Shown: positions 7,622-16,244, numbered from the stretch's first letter. The stretch is 36,776 bases of DNA from Akkermansia muciniphila (GCA_945883815.1 CAMCYJ010000027.1:1-36776), one strand, 5' to 3'. Program-made: numbers and translations. The notes: a model not told the origin generated them from the sequence alone.

Positions 7622-8865
7622 TGGAAACCAATACCCATCGTGAAGACATTCGCCTGCGGATAAGCCGACGACAAGGTCACACCGTCGAGTCCTTGCATCA
7701 GGTAGCGCTTGTAGGCCAGGTCCACGGAAACGTGCTCGTGCACTTGCCAGTGAATGCCGACTCCGAGCGTCCAGGTCTCCAGGTGGCTCAGGCGATAATC
7801 CGCCGAATAGTACTGAGGCCATGCAGGCACCGAGAAGGCTCGGCCATCACCCGGAAAGCCCGCCTCCCCTTCGAAGAGGAGGCTTCCATCCGATTGAAGG
7901 GCCGCATTCACCCCATTGGGATCCACCAGTGTCCCATTGAAGACCGGCGCATAGAAGTCGGCCGACGATTGGACATGGTAACGCACCAACGGGGAGATCA
8001 GCAGCTTCTCGCCGAGCTTCTGGTTCCATTGGACAGTGGCCGTGTTGGCCCAGATTCCCCAGTCATCGTGGTGGAGACGATAGTTGGCATCGACGCTCCC
8101 GTTCAAGGGGCTCACGAAGTGGGTGATCCCCAGATACCCGACCTGCTTGATGCGCTGGTTCGGGCGATTCTCACCGACCGCGGCCGAGGGATCGGCGTTG
8201 TAACCATCCACCGGAAAGTCGTAGCGAAAATGCACTCCCTTGTAGGGATCGGTGAGGTAGCCATCGGCCACCCCGACCGTGAAGTTGGCCGTCACGTAGG
8301 TGTTGGGCCCCAGCAGTTGTGTGACGCCGATGAGGCCATCCCAGGTGTCCTTGTCTTTCCAAATGGTCTGGTTGCTCAGCCAAAATCCGGTCACCTGGTC
8401 AAAATTGCGCGACACTCCCAGATTCAGGATCGTGTTCTTTTGGTTGAACTCGATGCTCTGATTCCAAGACAGCCCCACCGATCGGTAATCACTTTCTTCG
8501 CTGTATGAAATCTGGGGCCGCGAGATGAACCGGCCTGCGGTCCAATCGAGCTCCACCGATCCAGCCCGGCGGATATCCTGGAAGTTCTGGATCGGCAACC
8601 GATCGCTGCCTGCAGGAGCGGCCGCACCGGTCGGAGTCGCCCCCGAAATGCCGTCATAGACAAAGTTTCCCTTCACCACCGCCTGGGCATTCAAAGCCTG
8701 CTCGGCGTAGACGGCGTGGGTCCGGATGTGAATCCGGTCGTTGTCCTCGATGTAATCTTCGTAGCGGTAGTCGACCCGGTTCTCGGCGCGGGCCCGGATG
8801 ACCGAGGCGCACTGAAGCAAGAAGGCTATCAGGATTGGTCTAAGGCTTCGGGACCACGGAGGCAT
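7615..8865 (-). CDS. DUF3570 outer-membrane beta-barrel protein with a DGISGAT motif
   Basis: Protein of 416 residues. A signal peptide (residues 1-25, ending near ARA) is followed by VDYRYEDYIEDNDRI and alternating amphipathic strands with many aromatic girdle residues, ending in a terminal aromatic (MGIGFQW), as expected for an outer-membrane barrel. DUF3570 proteins have no established function. Residues 71-77 are DGISGAT, an exact match to the consensus at which ApbE links FMN to the final Thr. This is the first gene of the cluster and overlaps the ApbE gene by 7 bases. The ATG at 8865 was preferred because the frame upstream (to 9183) lacks a signal peptide and has biased composition. 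Promoter sequences should lie in the 211 bases between it and tcdA; none is clear. Confidence 0.85.
   Translation of the reverse strand: MPPWSRSLRPILIAFLLQCASVIRARAENRVDYRYEDYIEDNDRIHIRTHAVYAEQALNAQAVVKGNFVYDGISGATPTGAAAPAGSDRLPIQNFQDIRRAGSVELDWTAGRFISRPQISYSEESDYRSVGLSWNQSIEFNQKNTILNLGVSRNFDQVTGFWLSNQTIWKDKDTWDGLIGVTQLLGPNTYVTANFTVGVADGYLTDPYKGVHFRYDFPVDGYNADPSAAVGENRPNQRIKQVGYLGITHFVSPLNGSVDANYRLHHDDWGIWANTATVQWNQKLGEKLLISPLVRYHVQSSADFYAPVFNGTLVDPNGVNAALQSDGSLLFEGEAGFPGDGRAFSVPAWPQYYSADYRLSHLETWTLGVGIHWQVHEHVSVDLAYKRYLMQGLDGVTLSSAYPQANVFTMGIGFQW
8635..8655 (-). other. Predicted flavinylation site DGISGAT in the DUF3570 protein
   Basis: The seven codons encode D-G-I-S-G-A-T, then P-T-G. The established ApbE target pattern in NqrB/NqrC, RnfG and flavinylated reductases is D-x-x-[ST]-G-A-[ST], with FMN on the last Thr or Ser. 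The adjoining ApbE gene makes a chance match less likely. It would be Thr77 of the precursor, in the periplasm-facing N-terminal part before or between the first strands. Confidence 0.6.
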
Positions 8866-9076
8866 AAGACGGATCAAAAGCTTCAAATCCGCGCGAATCA
8901 ATTCCGGAGACGCCAATAACTCCGAGTGGGTTTCCCCGGATCTTGAGAATGCAACCCCGCCCGATCTCGATTCGAGGGGGGCCGAGAACCGACGCCGGGA
9001 GGGAAACACGCCTGCGGGAAAAAAGGAGTGCGTCTTGATCTGGCGCTGTGGAACCCGTTTTCCGGTTGTCGCAACG

Positions 9077-9934
9077 CTATCCGACCGATGACCCCTGCAT
9101 CTCACGGTCGGGCTGCTCGGCGGGCGCGCTCGGCACCGCAACGGCCAGGCGAGCCAGCACGCGGGCGGCGGCGGCGAAGCCAAAGGTCCCGGTCACCTGG
9201 GTAGCCGAACCGAAGCCCGATTCGCAGTTGAGTCGCAGCGGGGTTTCGTCGTCTGAAGCTCGCGCAGCGCAGACATTCCCTTCCCGGTCCGGAAACACCG
9301 GAGCCTCCGCCGAGTGAATGCATTCGACCCGCAGTTTCTTGGCGGTCCTGGAGAACCCGTGCTCGCGTCGGAGACGCTTGCGCACCTCGCTCAGCAAGCG
9401 GTCGTGCGTGACGGTCGCCAGGTCGGCCACGCGGACGGCCGTCGGATCACGCCGTCCGCCGGCCCCGCCACACACCACCAAGGGAATCCCCGCCCCGTGG
9501 CACCATGCGATGAGTCGGACCTTGTTGGCCATGGCATCGATCGCATCCACCACAAAGTCGGGGCGCTCGGCGAGGCCTGATTCCTCGGCCAGTCCGAGCA
9601 GGCGCGGGCCCGTCTCGGCCGTGAAAAATTCCACCCGGGGCTCCACCCGAGTCTCTGGGGAGATGGCTCGAACTCGCTCGGCCATGACCTGAACCTTGGA
9701 CTGGCCCACGGTGGAATCCAGGGCGTGCAGTTGGCGGTTGATGTTGCTGACGCAGACGTCGTCCAAATCCACCAGACTCAGACGCCCCACCCCGGAGCGG
9801 GCCAAGGCCTCCACCACCCAAGACCCCACGCCCCCGATGCCCACCACCATCACGTGGGCGGCACGAAAACGGGTCAACGCCGCCGTGCCATACAGACGGG
9901 CGATCCCTCCAAAGCGAAAATCAAAGTCACTCAT
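9077..9934 (-). CDS. tcdA: tRNA threonylcarbamoyladenosine dehydratase TcdA
   Basis: Protein of 285 residues of the ThiF/E1 superfamily, close to Escherichia coli TcdA (CsdL) along its whole length. TcdA uses ATP to cyclise t6A37 of ANN-decoding tRNAs to ct6A. Visible landmarks are RFGGIARLYG at the N terminus, the nucleotide-binding GIGGVGSWVVEALARSG, DDVCVSNINRQLHAL, VDAIDAM, the GGAGGRRDPT segment and CESGFGSATQVTGTFGF near the C terminus. The ATG at 9934 gives the family-typical MSDFDFRFGG start; the upstream extension begins at a non-ATG codon. Probably a single-gene unit in the cytoplasm. Confidence 0.93.
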   Translation of the reverse strand: MSDFDFRFGGIARLYGTAALTRFRAAHVMVVGIGGVGSWVVEALARSGVGRLSLVDLDDVCVSNINRQLHALDSTVGQSKVQVMAERVRAISPETRVEPRVEFFTAETGPRLLGLAEESGLAERPDFVVDAIDAMANKVRLIAWCHGAGIPLVVCGGAGGRRDPTAVRVADLATVTHDRLLSEVRKRLRREHGFSRTAKKLRVECIHSAEAPVFPDREGNVCAARASDDETPLRLNCESGFGSATQVTGTFGFAAAARVLARLAVAVPSAPAEQPDREMQGSSVG

Positions 9935-10093
9935 GATGGAAATGCCCCACAGGCAAAACATTCAGGTCAAGGCACCCCTACCGTCGATCCGGATCCCTCA
10001 GCCCCCGGGGCTCTGCGCCCGATCAAAGTACTCCGACCTTCGGAGCCTTTCATGGACCCGCTGGAGGGTGGGCCCTGCCGTGCGCACGAAACA

Positions 10094-10123
10094 AATCAGG
10101 GAACTCCAGTGAGTTCCCTGATT
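10094..10123 (-). terminator. Intrinsic terminator of the pseudopilin gene
   Basis: Perfect 13-bp inverted repeat: aatcagggaactc (10094-10106) and gagttccctgatt (10111-10123) with loop cagt. On the minus strand the stem is followed by tgtttcg, a modest T-rich tail. It lies about 56 bases after the pseudopilin stop at 10179 and in front of tcdA on the same strand, where it would insulate the two genes. Confidence 0.75.
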
Positions 10124-10178
10124 GATGCCGGATGCCCTAGGCCACCCGAAAGCCATACCGTGCAGATTCTGCGGAGAA

Positions 10179-11045
10179 TCAGAGCTCCCGCCAACTGCGG
10201 TGACGGTAGTTGTTCCAAACCCAACGGAAGTCCGGGTTGTTGGGACCACCACCAGCCCAATTGAAGCTGGAGATGCCCACGGCGGAATCCTTGGCGGCCT
10301 TGATGGTTCTGGCTTCGATCCATCGGTGCCCCTCGTAGTGGCCGTCCTGGAAGGAGAAGGTGCTGAAGTTGCCGTGGAAAATGGCGAAGGGATCGATCCA
10401 TCCCCGAGAATCGGTGCTCAGAACCCAGGTGCCCAGGTTGGAATTGCGCGGATCGGATTCCTCGATAAAGACGAAGGACTGGGACGGAGAATTGACCTCA
10501 GAAGCCTTGAGGTACGGAGGCTGCGAGGCTTCCCATCCAAGGATGCCGTTCATGCCGTTGGCCTTGGAGTAACTGTCGTAAGCCCATCCGGCCCCGGGAC
10601 GCCGTTTAGAACGCAAATCTCCCGGACAATGATAGGCGCCAAAGGCCGTGCAGTACTCCCACATCGGAGAGTTGGTCATGCCCCGTTGAACCCGCCTGAG
10701 GGCTTCTTCCAAGGTGATGCCATTGGCGATGTCCGGGACAGGGCCCTGCCAATACCCACCACCCGTGAGCGCCACCACGGCACCGGCTTTGTTCCTCCAA
10801 CCGTCGGTCGGAGCCAAAGAGTCGTTGTTGTCCATTGAGTACATCTGCCAGGCCAGAACCAACTGCTTCTGGTTGCTGGCGCAGGCGGCTCCCGTGGCTT
10901 TGGATTTTGCCTTGGCCAAGGCTGGCAAGAGCATGCCCGCCAAAATCGCGATGATGGCAATGACGACCAGCAACTCAATGAGGGTGAAGCCGGAATTGCT
11001 CAACCGACGGCCCGAGGTACGCAAAGAACACGCATCAAATTTCAT
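10179..11045 (-). CDS. Type II secretion-type pseudopilin (H-x9-DG family)
   Basis: Protein of 288 residues. A short positively charged leader is followed by the prepilin peptidase site and methylation motif [20 protein letters not shown] (cleavage after Gly), then [18 protein letters not shown], the usual continuation in verrucomicrobial and planctomycetal paralogues. The C-terminal [13 protein letters not shown] resembles the conserved DG motif of this family. Such genes occur in many copies in these phyla, and their individual roles are mostly unknown; they may form pseudopili or surface fibres. The ATG at 11045 was chosen over a TTG at 11063. No other secretion genes are adjacent. A strong terminator follows at 10094-10123. 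Confidence 0.9.
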   Translation of the reverse strand: MKFDACSLRTSGRRLSNSGFTLIELLVVIAIIAILAGMLLPALAKAKSKATGAACASNQKQLVLAWQMYSMDNNDSLAPTDGWRNKAGAVVALTGGGYWQGPVPDIANGITLEEALRRVQRGMTNSPMWEYCTAFGAYHCPGDLRSKRRPGAGWAYDSYSKANGMNGILGWEASQPPYLKASEVNSPSQSFVFIEESDPRNSNLGTWVLSTDSRGWIDPFAIFHGNFSTFSFQDGHYEGHRWIEARTIKAAKDSAVGISSFNWAGGGPNNPDFRWVWNNYRHRSWREL

Positions 11046-11635
11046 GAACGGGGGGGGTGACAACTACGGTGAAACGGTAGACCCATTCTCGACCAAACGC
11101 CAAGCTCATATCAGCACCCCACTCGAAATGGTGTTCCACTGGGGAAATCGAAGTGGTGCCGTTCACGCCGCGGTGACCATGCCCACCTCGTGTGAGCCAT
11201 GGAAACCGCGACCTTCGATTCAGGGATGCTGCAGGGTCCCCGGTGAACGAGGCGTGTTCTTGATCTGCCGTGTGCCGCGATCCTCGCGGAGATCCCGAGA
11301 CCCCACCTTGGGCCGGGTTGTTGCTTTGGACTTCGGCTTCGGCTCAGGCGGCTTCTCAACGGCGTGGGGGGGACGAGGAGTGTTGTACAGTGGTTCGGTT
11401 TTCATGGGATTTTGTTTTTGAATGTTGTTTGGGGGTGAGTGGGTAGAAAGGGCTGAAAGAGGGCAAAAAGGGTGCTCAATCAATACGAACGGGACCAACC
11501 GGACTCATGATGAGGAGCCGCTGCGGGCGCGTTTCCAACTGAGCCATACGGTGGACGAAGGCTTGCCCTTTGAAGGAGTTTGTCTCCCCAAGAGCCCCAA
11601 TCTGAACCCGTTGCGTTGAGTTGCTCCATAACGGT
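11046..11635. other. Gene-poor stretch between pseudopilin and DUF883 genes
   Basis: The only candidate gene in these 590 bases is the small frame at 11220-11405. The minus strand around 11406-11440 is A-rich (caaacaacattcaaaaacaaaa when read that way), like a leader or promoter region. I see no tRNA, no clear terminator and no repeat. Confidence 0.35.
11220..11405 (-). CDS. Possible small basic protein, unrecognised
   Basis: Frame of 61 codons starting at an ATG preceded by an A-rich leader without a clear ribosome binding site. The product is rich in Pro, Lys and Arg (EKPPEPKPKSKATTRPK in the middle) and has no hydrophobic segment, so it would be a soluble, highly basic and probably disordered peptide. 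I recognise no family. It lies on the same strand between the DUF883 and pseudopilin genes. It could be a chance frame in GC-rich DNA; the A-rich leader is the main argument for it. Confidence 0.3.
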   Translation of the reverse strand: MKTEPLYNTPRPPHAVEKPPEPKPKSKATTRPKVGSRDLREDRGTRQIKNTPRSPGTLQHP

Positions 11636-11941
11636 TCACCCGCCATTGCGGTCGGACTTGCGAGCGATCCAATAGCCCAAGAGCGCGCCGACGCCGACGC
11701 CAACAACGATGGCTGGGTAAGGGTGCTGATGGATGGCTGCATCCGTAACCTTGGCTCCCGCAATCGCTCGATCCCGGGCTCGGTGATAGATTTCTTCACC
11801 GTTTTCCAAGGCTCGTGTGAGGCGTTTGCGGGCTTCACCCACGCGATCGCCGGCGACGTCCGCAGTTGCAGCGATGAGCGCCCGAGCGTCATCGGCCAAT
11901 CGACCGAGGTCCTGCGCAAACTCCTGTGTGGTTCTATCCAT
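11636..11941 (-). CDS. DUF883 (ElaB/YqjD-like) membrane-anchored protein
   Basis: Protein of 101 residues. Residues 1-70 are amphipathic helix (LGRLADDARALIAATADVAGDRV, then EARKRLTRALENGEE). A C-terminal glycine-rich membrane segment lies at about 76-93, followed by a basic tail (ARKSDRNGG). This is the DUF883 pattern; the E. coli homologues YqjD and ElaB are inner-membrane tail-anchored proteins that bind ribosomes in stationary phase. The role here is presumably stress related, by analogy only. The ATG at 11941 is the family-typical start. A hairpin lies about 35 bases upstream. Confidence 0.85.
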   Translation of the reverse strand: MDRTTQEFAQDLGRLADDARALIAATADVAGDRVGEARKRLTRALENGEEIYHRARDRAIAGAKVTDAAIHQHPYPAIVVGVGVGALLGYWIARKSDRNGG

Positions 11942-12469
11942 GATAATTTATTTTTCGTGGGTTCGGAGGGTTGAAACTCCAGGGTTCATTTTCTGGAGTA
12001 TGAAGACGAAGGGGGCGATCCATTGTGGGGCACCGTCACGGTCAGCACCGAATTCCGTCCCCCAAAGGGAATCGAACGGGAACCGGTTTCAAATCACCCT
12101 CGGAGTGGGGGGGCACACTCCAAATCGGGGGCAAGAAAGAAGGGCTGTGCTGTTTCATGGTTTGGCGAACCGGGAGACGTCACCGTCACTGGAGAGTCCC
12201 TACCGTCTTCACCTAACATGTTCGCGTATTCCAACGGTCGCCATTGGTACGAGACAGCAATCGAACTAGGGAAGAAACGGATACCGGGTACGAAATCCTC
12301 CCAGCCGACATACAGGATCTTGCACAGTTGCCCTTGCGCCAGTTTCCAATAAAAGAGCCCCTCTCCAAGCGCGGTTCCCGTCCACGACCCGCTTCCGTGA
12401 TAGACCGCACAAGCTCCCAGAAAGACGTTGCGTTTGGCCCTTGGGTTTTGGGTCACTGGCGGAGTGAAT
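11942..12469. other. Gene-poor stretch upstream of DUF883 and rmuC genes
   Basis: This 528-base region separates two divergent genes and must hold both promoters. Frames on both strands give no recognisable protein. The left end contains the inverted repeat at 11976-11999. The right end has ggag at 12461-12464, six bases before the rmuC ATG. Nothing else is identified. Confidence 0.35.
11976..11999. repeat. Inverted repeat upstream of the DUF883 gene
   Basis: actccag (11976-11982) and ctggagt (11993-11999) are exact reverse complements with a 10-base loop. The element starts about 35 bases upstream of the DUF883 start codon and could be an operator or a leader hairpin. No T-run follows on the minus strand, so a terminator is unlikely. 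Confidence 0.4.
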
Positions 12470-14032
12470 ATGGTCGAACGCTTCGTGACCCTGATTGTAG
12501 GACTGCTGCTGGGCCTGGCGATCGGCTGGATCCTCAAAGGTCTGCGTCGAGAATCCTCGACGGCTTCCTCGGCCTTGGAGGGGGAACTGCGCCAGCAGGC
12601 TCTCCGGCGAGAGGCTGAGGCCCACGAGTGGCAGACCCGGTCGGCCAACGCGCAGGCTGCGGCCGCCGCCGCGGAGGCCGCTCGGGATGGCGCGCGCCGG
12701 GAGGCCTCACAAGCCATCGAGGCGCATCGTGAAAAGGACTCTGAGGCCAACTCGTTGCGTCATGAATTAGCCCAGATCCAGAGTCGCTTGGCCACGGCCA
12801 CGGCCGAGAGCTCTGCGGCCCGAAACAGCCTCATCGAACAGCAGCGGGTCCATGAAGAGTCCGAGCGCAGTTTGAAGGAGACTCATGCGCAATGGGTGGC
12901 GGAACTACGGACTTCGCAGGAGAAAGCCCTGACCGATCTCAAGGAAAGCTTCGCCGGCCTGAGCGCGGAGGCTCTCAAGCAGAACGGACCCGAATTCCTG
13001 CGTCTGGCCAACGAAACGTTCACCCGCTTCCAAGAATCGGCCAAGGGGGACCTGTCCTTGCGCGAACAGCGCATCGAATCGCTGGTCAAACCGTTGGAAG
13101 ATCAGCTCAAGGCCTATCAGACCCGTCTGCAACAGAGCGAGTCACTCCAATCCACCGCTCTCGGAGAGGTCCGACGGCAGGTTGAACAGCTGTCGACCCA
13201 CAGCCAGACCCTTTCCAGTGAAACCCACCGTCTCCGGGCGGTGCTCTCCTCCAATCAGGCCCGGGGTCGTTGGGGAGAAGAAACCCTGCGCCGCGTCGTG
13301 GAAGCCTCTGGCATGAGTGCCCACTGTGATTTCGTAGAACAGGTGCGCGAGGGAGATTCCAAACCGGATCTGGTTGTCCGACTCCCGGGCGAGCGGGTGA
13401 TCATTGTGGATTCCAAGGTCCCGGATCTGGAGTTTCTCGCCGCCATCGATTCGGAAGAGGAGGGACGTCGCAGCGCAGGACTGGCTGAGCATGCTGCCAA
13501 GATGAAATCCACCATCAAGGCGTTGGCCGACCGGGATTATCCGGCCCAATTCAACAACGCGCTGGACCATGTGGTGCTCTTCGTCCCGGCCGAATCCCTC
13601 TTCAGCGCCGCACTCGAGGGAGATCGGGATCTTATTGTCTGGGCCGCCGAACGCCACATCCTCCTGGCCACACCCGCTTCTCTCATCGCCCTGCTGCGGA
13701 GCGTAGCGGTGAGCTGGCAGGTGCACGAACAGTCCCAGAACGCCCAGCAAATCGCCGAAGCTGCGCAGACGCTCTACGAGCGGGTCAACCGCTTCGTGGA
13801 GCATTTCGAGCGGATCCGGGATGGATTGGGCAAGGCCACCAAGGCTTACGATGACGCCGTGGGCAGCTATGAGCGGATGGTCCGGCCCAGTGGTGAACGC
13901 CTGGCCCGACTGGGCGGGGGGGTGGAGAGCCGAACACTTCCGGAAATCCGCACCCTCGACACCTCACTGAGGCAAGCCCCGGAAAACCGCCTGCCCCTCG
14001 CACCGTCCAAAGAATCGGGCACGCCAGTTTGA
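12470..14032 (+). CDS. rmuC: RmuC family DNA recombination protein
   Basis: Protein of 520 residues. A membrane segment at about residues 3-22 is followed by a long coiled coil (about 27-200) and the RmuC domain. The domain shows GRWGE at about 266-270 and the PD-(D/E)xK-like core, with KPDLVV (about 298-303) and VIIVDSKVP (about 310-318). RmuC limits recombination between inverted repeats in E. coli; its precise nuclease substrate is unsettled. The ATG at 12470 has ggag six bases upstream and gives the membrane anchor at the N terminus; an earlier in-frame start at 12428 is less good. The gene converges on the M56 peptidase gene with 20 bases between stops. Confidence 0.92.
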   Translation: MVERFVTLIVGLLLGLAIGWILKGLRRESSTASSALEGELRQQALRREAEAHEWQTRSANAQAAAAAAEAARDGARREASQAIEAHREKDSEANSLRHELAQIQSRLATATAESSAARNSLIEQQRVHEESERSLKETHAQWVAELRTSQEKALTDLKESFAGLSAEALKQNGPEFLRLANETFTRFQESAKGDLSLREQRIESLVKPLEDQLKAYQTRLQQSESLQSTALGEVRRQVEQLSTHSQTLSSETHRLRAVLSSNQARGRWGEETLRRVVEASGMSAHCDFVEQVREGDSKPDLVVRLPGERVIIVDSKVPDLEFLAAIDSEEEGRRSAGLAEHAAKMKSTIKALADRDYPAQFNNALDHVVLFVPAESLFSAALEGDRDLIVWAAERHILLATPASLIALLRSVAVSWQVHEQSQNAQQIAEAAQTLYERVNRFVEHFERIRDGLGKATKAYDDAVGSYERMVRPSGERLARLGGGVESRTLPEIRTLDTSLRQAPENRLPLAPSKESGTPV

Positions 14033-14052
14033 GAGCTCAAGACCTTCCCGGC

Positions 14053-15087
14053 TCAGACCGTCGGAAACCCGGGCAAGGGGGGCAACAGTCCCAGAATGGA
14101 CTCTTTCTTCAGCAACCAGACACGTCGCGGGGGCAACGGTTCCTGATCGGTCAATCCCAACAGAGCGACGGCTGTCAGCGTACAAGCTCCGACCACCCAG
14201 GTCCGCCGCCCGGACCGAAACCGAGCGATGGCTTGAATGCGATGAACCAAGGATGGCGGGGCTGACGAGGGGTCTCCTTGCCACGCCACACCGACTCGAT
14301 CCGCCTTCAAACCCGCCGCGCTTTCCAGGCACTTGAGAAGGACCTGACCGTACAACACCTTGCTGACACCCCGGTCCGCCGACAATGCGTGAACATCACA
14401 CGCCTCTTCGCGATCTTCACGCCAACGCCGTAGTACCCAGCCCACCACGGGGTTGAACCAGTGCACGGTTCGCACGGCTTCCAAGAGCACGTTGAGCCAC
14501 AAGTCTCGCCGCCGGAGATGCGCCATCTCATGGAGGAAAATCAGACGGATTTCCTTCTTGGAAAACTGCTCGCTCAGATCGGGAGGCACCAGCAAGCACG
14601 GTTGAATCAATCCCGCCAGACACGGGCCACTCACCTCCGAGGATTGGAGGATCGGAACCCGGCGCAAGAACTCCGACTCTCCCTGGATGGCTTCGTTCCA
14701 GAGGGCTGCCAAACCGGATTGCGCTGGTCGCGAGCGAACGATCCGCTGTTGAAGTTGCCTCCAATCTGCAATCACCCAAGCGAATCGGACCACCACGCCT
14801 GCAGCCCATGCCGCCAGGCACCAACGCCACCCGTCGACGGGGAAGGATCCAGAATTGATCGGTGGCAACAGCGGAGCGGTGAAATTGAATAGACTGACCG
14901 GGGAAGGAATCTCCCAGGGCCACACCAAACGCACCAGCACCAGACCACTCAGTATCAACCGCCAGTCCGGAGACAAATGCCTTCGCAGCAACCACCGTGC
15001 TCCGAGCACCAGAATTCCCAGCACTGCCGCATTGGCGGAGCCGCTCATCAAATCCCACCCTAAATTGCGAATAACCTCCGGACTCAT
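14053..15087 (-). CDS. BlaR1/MecR1-type M56 membrane metallopeptidase
   Basis: Protein of 344 residues with several hydrophobic segments (about 20-33, 44-55, 88-106 and one near 300-315). The zinc motif is HEMAH at residues 186-190, followed by LRRRD, with the third-ligand region REDREEACD at about 223-231. M56 proteins sense an outside signal and trigger cleavage of a BlaI-type repressor. This one ends shortly after the last membrane segment and has no penicillin-binding sensor domain, so its signal is unknown. It follows the blaI-like gene by 47 bases on the same strand, an arrangement seen widely in this phylum. No beta-lactamase or other target gene is adjacent. Confidence 0.88.
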   Translation of the reverse strand: MSPEVIRNLGWDLMSGSANAAVLGILVLGARWLLRRHLSPDWRLILSGLVLVRLVWPWEIPSPVSLFNFTAPLLPPINSGSFPVDGWRWCLAAWAAGVVVRFAWVIADWRQLQQRIVRSRPAQSGLAALWNEAIQGESEFLRRVPILQSSEVSGPCLAGLIQPCLLVPPDLSEQFSKKEIRLIFLHEMAHLRRRDLWLNVLLEAVRTVHWFNPVVGWVLRRWREDREEACDVHALSADRGVSKVLYGQVLLKCLESAAGLKADRVGVAWQGDPSSAPPSLVHRIQAIARFRSGRRTWVVGACTLTAVALLGLTDQEPLPPRRVWLLKKESILGLLPPLPGFPTV

Positions 15088-15134
15088 GTCAGAACGTGTC
15101 TGACCGGCACAGCAAGTTGCTTGCCTGCCTCCGT

Positions 15135-15512
15135 CTACTTGGAAGTTTCCGATTCCAGAATCCGACGCAACTCACTCAATTGAGACTTGGAGAGTTTTCG
15201 ACTCTCGACGTAGTGAGCCATCATTCCGGTGAGGGATCCGCCGAAAACGCGGTCCAAAAACGAGCGTGTCGCCGCCGAGACACACTCCGCCTCGGACACC
15301 TTGGCACTGTAGTGATAAATCCGCCCGATGGCTTCGTAGCTCAAGGCCCCTTTGCGAACCAGTCGATTGAGCAAGGTCTTGACTGTGACCGCCCTCCAAG
15401 TGGGATCCTCTACCTGGAGTTGGTTGAGGACATCCGCAGAGATCACCGGATGTCGTTTCCAGACAATCCGCATGATCTCCCATTCCGTTTCTGAGATGCG
15501 GGGCAACGGCAT
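15135..15512 (-). CDS. BlaI/MecI/CopY family transcriptional repressor
   Basis: Protein of 125 residues. An N-terminal winged helix (ISETEWEIMRIVWKRHPVISADVLNQL, with recognition region TWRAVTVKTLLNRLVRKGAL) is followed by the dimerisation part, where M56-triggered cleavage normally occurs. It matches BlaI/MecI in length and order. It probably represses its own operon with the M56 gene, and possibly distant genes. The ATG at 15512 is supported by the family-typical MPxxSxxEWEIM start. The regulatory region would be the 171 bases up to frr. Confidence 0.9.
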   Translation of the reverse strand: MPLPRISETEWEIMRIVWKRHPVISADVLNQLQVEDPTWRAVTVKTLLNRLVRKGALSYEAIGRIYHYSAKVSEAECVSAATRSFLDRVFGGSLTGMMAHYVESRKLSKSQLSELRRILESETSK

Positions 15513-15524
15513 GACGGCTCCATC

Positions 15525-15543
15525 GGTAGAAACTAAAGGTACC
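15525..15543. promoter_or_regulatory. Possible BlaI operator
   Basis: Thirteen bases upstream of the repressor start lies a dyad: ggta and tacc as outer arms, with TAGaaaCTA (15527-15535) inside the left half. BlaI-type repressors bind short dyads next to their own gene, but the consensus in this phylum is not known to me. Weak candidate based on position and symmetry only. Confidence 0.2.
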
Positions 15544-15683
15544 GGGATTTGCCTTTTTGGGTTAAAGCCCTAGCGGTCTGATGTCAATCGGAGTTTTACT
15601 GAACTTTATCCGAAAGGTAAGCCGAGGTCTGACCCACCAGGAACTGCAACCCTGATGTCCGAAAAACAAACCCCCAGACCAAT

Positions 15684-16244
15684 TCAAACCGTCAGGATTT
15701 CCTTCTCCTTGAGCGCCAAGTGCTGATCTATCTTGGTGATGAAGGAATCGGTGAGTTTCTGGACATCGGCCTCAGCGGTTTTGATCGCATCTTCCGAGAC
15801 CCCGCCGTCGTTCTTGGTCTTCTTCAGCGCCTCGATGGCCTGACGACGTTCATTCCGGACGGCGACGCGCCCTTCCTCGGCGATACGCTTGCAAATCTTG
15901 ACGAACTCCTGACGACGCTCAGAACTCAAATCCGGCAGGACGATGCGAATGAATCGACCCTGTGAAGCAGGATTGAGCCCCAGACCCGAGGCTTGGATTC
16001 CCTTTTCGACGGCCTTCATGGTGGACTGGTCGAAGGGTTGCACCATCAGCATTCGGGCCTCGGGCGCCGTAATCGTGGCCAACTCCTTCAGTCGCATGTT
16101 GGAGCCATAGGCTTCCACCATCACATTCTCAATGAGCGAAGGGCTCGCCTTGCCGGTACGAACCCCGGCGAACTGGTTCAGGACGTGTTCCTCGGTCTTG
16201 AGCATCTTCTCCTCGGTGTCGAAAATCACTTCATCGATGGTCAT
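15684..16244 (-). CDS. frr: Ribosome recycling factor
   Basis: Protein of 186 residues, the standard length. It splits post-termination ribosomes together with EF-G. Family landmarks are the FAGVRTGKASPSLIENVMVEAYG segment (with the usual RTG/A-x-P-x-L), ITAPEARMLMVQPFD, GLNPASQG, IRIVLPDLSSERRQEFVK and the C-terminal KIDQHLALKEKEIL. The ATG at 16244 gives the typical length; the longer frame overlaps pyrH. It follows pyrH by 52 bases, a pairing conserved in bacteria. Confidence 0.97.
   Translation of the reverse strand: MTIDEVIFDTEEKMLKTEEHVLNQFAGVRTGKASPSLIENVMVEAYGSNMRLKELATITAPEARMLMVQPFDQSTMKAVEKGIQASGLGLNPASQGRFIRIVLPDLSSERRQEFVKICKRIAEEGRVAVRNERRQAIEALKKTKNDGGVSEDAIKTAEADVQKLTDSFITKIDQHLALKEKEILTV

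Noticed and set aside
11960-12000. ggttcgga/ggttgaaactcc segment considered as a tRNA T-arm
   Set aside because: No acceptor stem, anticodon arm or CCA-compatible end could be placed around it.
12094-12750. Minus-strand frame overlapping the rmuC start
   Set aside because: Half of it is antisense to the RmuC coiled coil and the remainder shows no recognisable domain or start.
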